Shown one piece after another: positions 9,901-16,388 of a stretch of DNA of 16,388 bases (position 1 is the first letter of the stretch; the number at the start of each line of letters is the position of its first letter). A program made the position numbers and the translations under genes. Source of the stretch: a bacterium (GTDB lineage: Archaea; Nanoarchaeota; Nanoarchaeia; Woesearchaeales; UBA10216); assembly GCA_024206195.1 (NCBI GenBank), contig JAAGZO010000208.1, positions 1 to 16,388 on the forward strand. Reading direction: 5' to 3'. Below the pieces are notes generated by a model. That model was not told the DNA's origin. It worked only from the letters and a program-made list of their open reading frames with translations, and ran no database searches.

Positions 9901-12900
9901 GCTGCTGAAAATCCAGGAACCTGCGAAATTTGCGTTGCTAACATGGTGGTCCATACTGGCAACTGTATTCCCAAATGTAGTGGTAGTTTATACTTAGAAG
10001 TATCAAACGGAGTGAAATCATGTAAAACTTGTTACAGTACTTGCGCTACTTGCTCTGAAGGTGGAAACGCAACAACACATAAATGTGACACTTGTGCGGC
10101 TGGTTTAGTCTTCTTAAACGGAAATTGTAACACTACTTGCCCAGCTGGTAATGGTTTATACAGAGAAAAATGCTTAACCTGTCTAGTTTCTGATTGTGAC
10201 CTTTGTGATAATACCTTAAGAACTTGTCTTACTTGTAAGAACAATAAGCCTCTTCTTGACGGAAAGTGTGTATCAAGCTGCACAGGAAAATTCTATCTCA
10301 AGGGTAAGGAATGTGAGGAATGTAACTTCGCTTGTGCCGTTTGCACTGGAAGTTCTAATAACTGTTCTAAATGTAACAACGGTTATTTCTTACATGGAAG
10401 TGAATGTAAGAAAACTTGCCCTGATGGTTATTTCGGAGATTGTACAGATAACGTTTGCAAAATGTGTAACTCAGCATGTGCTACTTGTAATGGAACTGGA
10501 GCTGATGATTGCGTCACTTGCTCTGCAAACTTCTTCAGAAAGAATCACTCTGAATGCGTTGCCGCAAACATGTGCGGAAGTGGTTACTATGCGGATAGTA
10601 CAACCAAATCTTGTGAGGAGTGTACTGTAGACTTCTGTAAGGAATGTAATTCCAAGGACACTTGTACTGATTGTTTCCCAACATTTATTCTAAATACCGA
10701 GAAGACAAAGTGTGCCGAAGAGAGAATCCCTGCTAGAATCTTGGAGGGTCCTCAATACTTCTCTCATTACACTTATTTTAAAAGACACTCAAGCGAAATT
10801 TTTGCATTCGCAGGCATTAAACCCGCAAAGGCAGTTAATTCTGCTTACGTTTCCTTCTCTTTCTGGCTTAGAACAATGAAGAGTGATTTAGCACACTCTG
10901 GAGCCTTCGAAACTGCATTTTGGAGAACATTAAATCCTCCCAATACTACACCTCCTATTCAAAAGGTAAAATTCGTCATCAGGAGCTATGATGGACAAAC
11001 ATCAACTTGTGAGTTAAGATCAAAAACACCTGAAGGTGAGATCTTTGTATTAAGTACCATCCCATGCAACGAGAAAGATTTACACGATTGGACCTTATTC
11101 GTTGTCAGCATTGAAAAGAAAGTTTCCGGAAAGGCAAATCTTAATGTAACAGTAAGACAAGCTAATAAGCCAGGAACTATCCCTAAGTACACTGATAAGA
11201 AATTCAAAACCACTATTCCATTCAACTACAGCATCATTACTAAAGACACTCGGGTCGAATTTAACAACCAATTACTTGGAGATGCCTTTGAAATATACAA
11301 TGCCTATGTTTACGATTACGTTCCATCTGCTGATAATGTTAACGAAATCTGGAAATTACTTCCTCCTGATTGTGATTACCTCTGTGAAACTTGCAAGGGC
11401 TGCACTTGTACCAAGTGTCTAGGACCCCCTGTAAAAGATAATAAATGTCAACCTGCCCTCATTCCATTAATGAAGGGACTTGAGTCTTTCAATGCTGGAC
11501 TTAAATATAGCCTTCACGATGCAAGAAGTGCGGGCAAACACTTCACTTCTGATGAATGGGGCTTTGATGTTTGGGTATACTTGGACAATAAACAAGAAGG
11601 ATATACAAGTAACGTTGTTAACTTACTTGCTATTCACCATGACGCTTTCTTTCCTCTTAAAGCATATTCTAGATCTCTTCTGGTCTTTACAGTACATGAC
11701 GGATACATCAGCATTAATGGAAAGAAACAAGATAACATTAGAATTAAAAACAACCACTGGTACGGAATTAGCTACAAAGTTTCTCCTAAAGAACAAGTAC
11801 TTTATGTAGAAAGACAAGACGATAACACTGAAAAGGGTGAAGCTAAGACTAATGTTACTGATGAAATCATAAGAATTTACGATGATGTTCAAATTTTTAT
11901 TGGACTGAAATTCACTAGATTCTTCACTCCCGCTGACTTCAGTAATGGTTCAATCTATAACTTTAACTTCTATCCTAATAGAGCTGGTGATCTTTTAGGC
12001 TTTAACCCCCAACAATCACTTCCAACTGACTGTGTCAAATATGCTAAAGACCTTAAATGTTACGAATGTAAAGAAGGATTTAGTAAGACTTCTGCTGGTC
12101 TTTGCGTAAGTGAAACACTTGGACAAACCTTCAACATTCAATCTAAATTCTCATTATGGTTTAAAGATAGTTTCACCTTCCCTGTTGCTAATAGCATTAT
12201 GTCAGATGAAAGTACATTCTCATTCTTCTTGAGAAAAAAGGCTCATTCCTACGTGCCTTCAGCTGCAATAGTTCCACTATTCTCAATCAAGACACCTTCT
12301 GGAACCTTTGAACCTATTGTTTCAATGAAATTCCTTACTAACTTCAAGACTGAGTACTTATTCAAAGGATCTACTACTCCAGTTTTAGTCCTTAATGATG
12401 GCGAAATAAGCGGAAAGTGGGTCTTCTTCGTTGTTAAATTCAACTTAAAGGATAACACCGTAGCAATCTCCTTCAGATATGAAAACTCAACCAAAACTAC
12501 CAATACTTCTCTTGCCATTGCCAAACCCGCTGAGATTAAGTTCGGAAGCGGCTTGGCTTATAATTATAATATCGAAATCGCTTGGGTTAACTATTACTCA
12601 AGACACCTTACTTTAGCTACAATTGCTGCACTTCACTCAAAAACTCCTAAAGATTGTGATCCTTCTTGTTTAGACTGTGACTATCACAGTGGAAACTGCA
12701 GAAACTGTGCAAATGGCTTTGTTGCATACGGAAAATGCAATAACTTCATGAAAGGATTCAAGTTCTCTTACCTCTACGGAGTCGATGACTTAAGCAAGCT
12801 TCCTAATCCTTCCAACTGGGTTTATAATGTTAATGACCAATTCAAGAAGGACGTCAACTCCCTTAACTACTCAGTTATTGGATACTTCAAGGTGTATGAC

Positions 12901-15900
12901 TACCAAGCTATGATAAAAAATGCTGGAACTTATGTCTTCTTCAGAGTTGGAAATAGTAATGTTCCTGGAAGCCCTCTTAGTAACCCAGACAACAGTCTTA
13001 TTTCATTCCAAGCTGATGTAACCCCCACAGGAGTTATTTTCTACTTCGTTGTATCAAATGGAATAAATGCTAATCATAAAATCGGTGTCAGTAGCTTTGT
13101 TCTCACCTCACAAGACTGGTATGTAATTTATGCTGCTATTGATGTCAAAAACAAGAAGTTCACCTATAGAATTTTTAATAGCAAATACCAAACTACTACC
13201 AATTCAGAAGATACTTTATCTTTCAGACCTCAACCTTTACAAGAAAAGGGCTCTTTGAAATTATTCGGAGTTGACTCTGCTATAGGTAGTGGAAATAAGG
13301 TTCCAAATGGACAATTCCATAACTTCTACTTGAACATTCAATTCGGATTTGACATTAACTTCTTTAATAAATACGTACAAAATGTACCTAAACCAGCAAA
13401 TCCTATATGTTTCGCCAACTGTATTTTATGTGTAGGAGTTAATCCGTACTTTAAAGGCAGAAACATTTGTGCGGCTTGCAAAACTAACTACACTCTAAAT
13501 GATGATGATAAGTGTATCGCAAAAAATGATATATTGGAATACGGATATTATTCCTTCACTGATGGTCACTTAAGACAAAACAGAAAATACGAAATTAAAG
13601 ATAATTGCTTCCTTGGCCATAAGAGAGCTACCGTTGGTATGTATATCAGAAAGAACTACCACCCCGAAAACGCAGCAACTTTAAGAAACTTCTTCACATG
13701 GGGAGGGTTCACTATAGGAATTAGGTCAAGTACATCGGTCGATGAAATTGTCTTTAAGATTGCAGGAAAAGAAATGAAATTAGAAAACTTCAATGGATCT
13801 GGATTATGGAACTATCTCAGCTTCAGACTCACCAAGAATAAGGTTACCGGACAACTTATCGGAATTAATAGTGAAATTGTTAGTCAACACTCAATAACAT
13901 TCACTAACTGGAACAAGATTAACAATATCGTACTTGATCATCTCGATCACATGATTGGATTGTACTCAGTTAATCTCTTCGCTACTAGCTTCTTAGGAGC
14001 AAGAATAGAACCACAACCCACATACGACTGTTCAATTGATTGCGAAAAGTGCACTGATAGAGGATACTGCAAGCAATGCATGACTGGTCCTTCAAATGTT
14101 GATGGTAGCTGCCCTGAAAACCCAGTTAATTTCTTCAACACCGAAGTCCTTGGATCAAAAGCTCCTGATCACTTCCCTATCGATGACTACACCTCCAAGA
14201 AGAATCCCCTTAGAACAAGAACATTCACTTTCACTCTTAAGTATCAACCTGATAGAAGCCAAACTGCAAGAAGAACTGTTTTAAGACTTAACAACTTAGA
14301 CCACAGTGGAGGAGCTGAAGATGGAGTTGCTCATAACTACTTAGTCATTTACTATGAAGCACCCAAGACCTTCATCATCAGATATTACAACAGAGCTTTA
14401 CTTTCAGGTGGTTCACCTAAAGAAATCAATATTACTCTTAACGGAGAACCAAATAACCCCGAGTTCTTCATTGCTGTTTCATTCAACGGTGCTAATAACA
14501 AATTCGGAGGTTTAATCTACAACCACTCCAATGCCTTCAACAAATTCGGTTTCACTTCCATTGGAAATATGGATTTCCTTACCAATCACGCCTACTTGCA
14601 CTTATCTGATAAGAATATGCCTGTAGCTTACTTTAGACAAGTCAAATTCTTCTATGAGCATATCTTAACTATCTACAGATTATGGGATATGGCTGTTAAA
14701 TCCATAAAACCCATCCAATATGACTGCAGATATGGAACAAGCAGAAAATGTGATAACTGCAGAACTGGATTTATCCAAAGTAGTATTTGTGTAATTAAAC
14801 TTGAGAAGACCATCACACACTTAACTCCTAACAGAATCCATGATTTTGATCAAACTAGTAACAGACAAGTTGTAACCCAAAGCCACAACATGACCGGTGA
14901 CCATCTTTCTTCATTATCAATTATGTTATGGTTCAAAAAAACTGCAAATGAAGTATTATCAACCTTCACCATCCTCAAGGTTAAAGTTGGAGATAACCTT
15001 CTTTACCATTTAAAAGTTGATAAGGACACTCTTGTTGGTAAAGGATATGCTAATGACAAGGTCAACAGAGTAATCTTATCTAATTTGATCGACACCAGAG
15101 AACTCACCAAAGAATGGATCCATTGCACTGTTACATATAATTTCGTACAAAATGTTAACTCACTTCACACCTTCATTGAGGAAACTAACAGAACCAACTT
15201 CCACGAAAACAAGGGTAACACTGGATTCAAGGTTAATATCAAGAGCAAGGCTCTTAAATTAATGTTTGGAGATGACTCCTACTTCAAATTCGCTATTTCC
15301 AACTTCGTGTTCCTTCAAAACCACTTCACTCACCAACAAGAAATCTTCAGATTCATGACAATCGAACCAACTGGGTGCAATCAACCTTGTAAAAAAGACT
15401 GTGGAGAAGATAATATTTGTCCTATAGCTGACAGAGTCTTCGATGTTTCTTTTAAGAAAATGGCGGTAATACCACCCACCGAAATCCAGAAATTACCAGC
15501 CTTCCAGTCTATGAGAGATGTACTTTCTCACTACAGCTATAAGTCTGAGCTCAACAAATTCCTTGTCTTCGTAAACGTCAATGTTCAGACCTGGTTGGGT
15601 TACAATATCAACGTTAATAAAGATGTGCTTCTTGTTGTTTCCAATGACTACCACGTTAAATACTATAACAGAGGCCAAGCTTTACCTCAAAGTGTCATTA
15701 AAAACGCTATTCTTTCCATTGTCAACAAGGGTGACGATTTAGTCTTCTATGCAGGATCTAACCCACAAAACAGCGTTGTAGGAGAATTCACTGTATCCTT
15801 AGGAGCATTCAAACTTAAGCAAATTACACAACTCCTCATTGCTGCTATTATTGATCACGACGCTAAGACTCTTAAATTGAACTTCTTCGCTGATGATTTG

Positions 15901-16299
15901 AACATCCTTAAGGATTTCATCCTACCTACATCCCCAGAAAAGGTTAATTCTGATACTGGATTCTATTATCATCCAGCTGTTAAAGAGTTAAAATGCCAAT
16001 GCTATGATCCAAGATTTGACGTTGTTCTTGATAAGTATGTAAGAAATAGAAACAACTGGAATTTAGTTCAACCTTCTAACCTTTGCAATGAGCCAGGTGA
16101 AACTTCATGTGCTAAATGTGTTATACTTCCAGGAGAAACAAAAACTACTTGTATTCAATGCTCCGCTGGTTATAGCAATCTTTTAGGACAATGCTTACCT
16201 ACAAAAGTATGTTCGAACTGGACGAAGCTAAGAGAATGGCATAACAACTTTGGAGCCGCAGAGCCAGGAGATGCTGATACTGATGAAGATGAAGAATAA
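833..16299 (+). CDS. Giant secreted furin-like repeat / LamG-like protein
   Basis: Two exons (833-961 and 985-16299) encode a predicted 5,147-residue secreted protein. I chose the ATG at 833, not 994, because it supplies a signal peptide and joins in frame through a 23-nt intron. The order is: signal peptide (1-28), unrecognised N-terminal domain (about 44-446), about 57 eight-cysteine units of the furin-like (FU) pattern (447-3286), eight LamG/concanavalin-like modules separated by cysteine clusters (3287-5119), and an acidic tail (5120-5147). No transmembrane segment is seen. Unspliced RNA meets TAA at 1001 after 56 codons. No in-frame stop of any kind occurs before the TAA at 16297, so TAR=Gln and TGA=Cys codes are not in use. 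A role in extracellular coat, cyst wall, adhesion or secretory-granule content is inference; no enzymatic motif is visible. Giant CxxC-rich proteins are common in ciliates and often mis-named as zinc-finger proteins. Confidence 0.93.
962..984 (+). other. 23-nt spliceosomal intron
   Basis: The intron begins GTAAGC and ends TTTTAG, with a pyrimidine-rich interior and CTTTAAC near the 3' end as a possible branch site. Its length (remainder 2 on division by 3) is exactly what is needed to pass from the signal-peptide frame into the long frame, giving ...PSIS|IGTMDLNG. Without splicing, translation stops at 1001-1003. No other nearby AG gives a comparable splice. Confidence 0.85.
985..2193 (+). 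other. N-terminal domain of the giant protein, unrecognised
   Basis: About 400 residues (44-446) lie between the signal peptide and the first repeat. They begin with a small CxxCxxxC cluster (Cys65, 68, 72). A helical-looking section with many charged and aromatic residues follows. After it comes a beta-rich part with WWSDFDVDC, RGGFIAAFWVFE, VGHLIRFGSITQ and KYRMWFSIRFNIV, ending in a hydrophilic linker. The high Trp/Tyr content and moderate Cys suggest a folded globular head. I do not recognise the family. The second half could be another beta-sandwich, but the motif evidence is weak. Confidence 0.55.
2194..10713 (+). repeat. Furin-like cysteine repeat array, about 57 units
   Basis: Residues 447-3286 are one partial unit (2194-2292) and 56 units starting at 2293, averaging about 50 residues (150 nt). 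The typical unit is C-P-x-G-Y-x(5-10)-C-x2-C-x(3-4)-C-x2-C-x(5-7)-C-x2-C-x(8-14)-C-x3, giving eight cysteines. This is the pattern of SMART FU / growth-factor-receptor furin-like repeats, which fold as disulfide-stapled rods. Gly-aromatic after the first Cys is well kept; loops vary freely. Most units have exactly eight Cys, but a few have six or nine. DNA-level identity between units is mostly low, so the array is old. A zinc-finger reading is unlikely behind a signal peptide. Confidence 0.9.
10714..11448 (+). other. LamG-like module 1 plus cysteine cluster
   Basis: Residues 3287-3505 are a beta-rich module with the entry strand VSFSFWLRT and the strand DWTLFVVSIE (Trp3412), typical of LamG/pentraxin-like jelly rolls. 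A cluster follows at 11371-11448 (residues 3506-3531) with CxxC pairs (CETCKGCTCTKC). It has its own Cys pair, near STCELRS and TIPCNEK. Confidence 0.6.
11449..12105 (+). other. LamG-like module 2 plus cysteine cluster
   Basis: Residues 3532-3725 carry the entry strand WGFDVWVYL and the strand HWYGISYKVSP (Trp3635). A cluster of four Cys follows at 12031-12105, including CYEC. There are no Cys within the module itself. Confidence 0.6.
12106..12738 (+). other. LamG-like module 3 plus cysteine cluster
   Basis: Residues 3751-3933 carry the entry strand STFSFFLRKK and the strand KWVFFVVKFN (Trp3855). The cluster at 12655-12738 resembles a shortened furin-like unit (CDPSCLDC ... CRNCANGF ... C). 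Confidence 0.6.
12739..13515 (+). other. LamG-like module 4 plus cysteine cluster
   Basis: Residues 3962-4184 are the longest of the eight modules, at 223 residues. They carry YSVIGYFKVYD and the strand DWYVIYAAID (Trp4088). The cluster at 13408-13515 has CFANCILC ... CAAC ... C. Confidence 0.58.
13516..14112 (+). other. LamG-like module 5 plus cysteine cluster
   Basis: Residues 4221-4391 are the shortest module, at 171 residues. They carry ATVGMYIRK and the strand LWNYLSFRLTK (Trp4318). There is one Cys in the module (KDNCFLG). The cluster at 14029-14112 reads CSIDCEKC ... CKQC ... C. Confidence 0.55.
14113..14790 (+). other. LamG-like module 6 plus cysteine cluster
   Basis: Residues 4420-4623 carry the entry strand RTFTFTLKY and the strand PEFFIAVSFN, in which the usual Trp is replaced by Phe. 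The cluster at 14725-14790 has four Cys (C ... CDNC ... C). Confidence 0.52.
14791..15420 (+). other. LamG-like module 7 plus cysteine cluster
   Basis: Residues 4646-4840 carry the entry strand LSIMLWFKK and the strand EWIHCTVTYN (Trp4754). This is the clearest match to the W-h-h-V-x-V-T-Y-D strand of LamG-type domains. The cluster at 15376-15420 is very short (CNQPCKKDC ... C). Confidence 0.62.
15421..16212 (+). other. LamG-like module 8 plus terminal cysteine cluster
   Basis: Residues 4856-5076 are the most divergent module: KFLVFVNVNVQT stands where the entry strand would be, and ITQLLIAAIID has no Trp. A CQC lies late in the module. The final cluster at 16084-16212 has CAKC and CIQCSAGY, like the end of a furin-like unit. 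Assignment rests mainly on its place in the series. Confidence 0.45.
16213..16299 (+). other. Acidic C-terminal tail and stop
   Basis: The last 28 residues (5120-5147) run from SNWTKLREW to an acidic end, DADTDEDEE, followed by TAA. There is no hydrophobic stretch for a membrane anchor or GPI signal, and no KDEL-type retention signal. The acidic end could bind calcium or basic partners; this is inference. Confidence 0.7.
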
Positions 16300-16388
16300 A
16301 CCTTTAACTAAATAAATATTAATACCAAAGAAAAACTACAAGTATAACTCTTTTATTTATAATAATTAATAATATTATAATATTATAA
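16300..16388 (+). other. Short AT-rich 3' flank with possible poly(A) signals
   Basis: There are 89 bp after the stop. AATAAA occurs at 16295-16300 (overlapping the TAA stop) and 16311-16316. The last 18 bp (16371-16388) repeat an 8-nt unit, AATATTAT. No gene is present and no telomeric repeat is seen. Confidence 0.45.

Noticed and set aside
2194..10713. Zinc-finger (CxxC) or EGF domains
   Set aside because: The protein is secretory and each unit has eight Cys in the furin-like order. EGF modules need a CxC near the end, which is absent from the units. The zinc-finger label is a common misannotation of such proteins.
2194..10713. CRISPR array or mobile element
   Set aside because: The periodicity is at the protein level in one open frame with diverged DNA; there are no identical repeats with unique spacers, no transposase and no terminal repeats.
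1559..15678. Many 60-140-residue ORFs in other frames and on the minus strand inside the giant gene
   Set aside because: They are shadows of the long frame: low-complexity, Val/Leu-rich products of the repeated TGT/AAA codon pattern, with no domains or signals of their own.
833..16299. Giardia-type variant surface protein
   Set aside because: CxxC density is similar, but there is no C-terminal membrane helix with a CRGKA tail. The intron, AT content and LamG-like modules do not fit either.
833..16299. Euplotes origin (TGA read as Cys)
   Set aside because: No TGA occurs among several hundred Cys codons, which is not expected where TGA is a regular Cys codon.
1..16388. Telomere repeats marking a gene-sized chromosome
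   Set aside because: Neither end shows C4A4, CCCTAA or related tracts, so the ends cannot be called telomeric from this sequence.

Overview
The window is almost entirely one giant protein-coding gene from an AT-rich microbial eukaryote. A 23-nt spliceosomal intron, very AT-rich flanks, AGA/GGA-biased codons and a huge CxxC-rich secreted protein all suggest a ciliate or ciliate-like protist. If it is a ciliate, it belongs to a lineage that keeps the standard genetic code: more than 5,000 codons contain no in-frame TAA, TAG or TGA, all Gln codons are CAA/CAG and all Cys codons are TGT/TGC. The exact taxon cannot be read from the sequence, and no telomere repeat is visible at either end.

Layout: 1-227 is AT-rich with no gene seen. 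228-503 on the minus strand may hold a small two-exon gene of unknown function. 504-832 is a candidate divergent promoter. It carries a perfect 14-bp element in opposite orientation at 560-573 and 775-788, each copy a few tens of bases upstream of one of the two proposed start codons. 833-16299 on the plus strand is the giant gene, and 16300-16388 is its short AT-rich 3' flank.

The obvious open frame starts with an ATG at 994, but the gene very probably starts at 833. A 43-codon first exon encodes a clear signal peptide and joins in frame, across a GTAAGC...TTTTAG intron of 23 nt (962-984), to one uninterrupted 15.3-kb exon. The predicted precursor has 5,147 residues. In order it contains: a signal peptide (about 1-28), an unrecognised N-terminal domain (about 44-446), about 57 furin-like eight-cysteine repeats (447-3286), eight LamG/concanavalin-like beta-sandwich modules (3287-5076) each followed by a small cysteine cluster, and a short acidic tail ending in DEDEE. 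No transmembrane helix is apparent, so the product is probably a secreted structural or adhesive filament-like protein.

The most interesting structure is inside the cysteine-rich stalk. Its units alternate between two types that differ in cysteine spacing and in the position of a conserved aromatic residue, and the even/odd register holds over about 50 consecutive units. The stalk is therefore built from a two-unit super-repeat of about 100 residues. Domain names come from patterns read by eye; no database search was possible.
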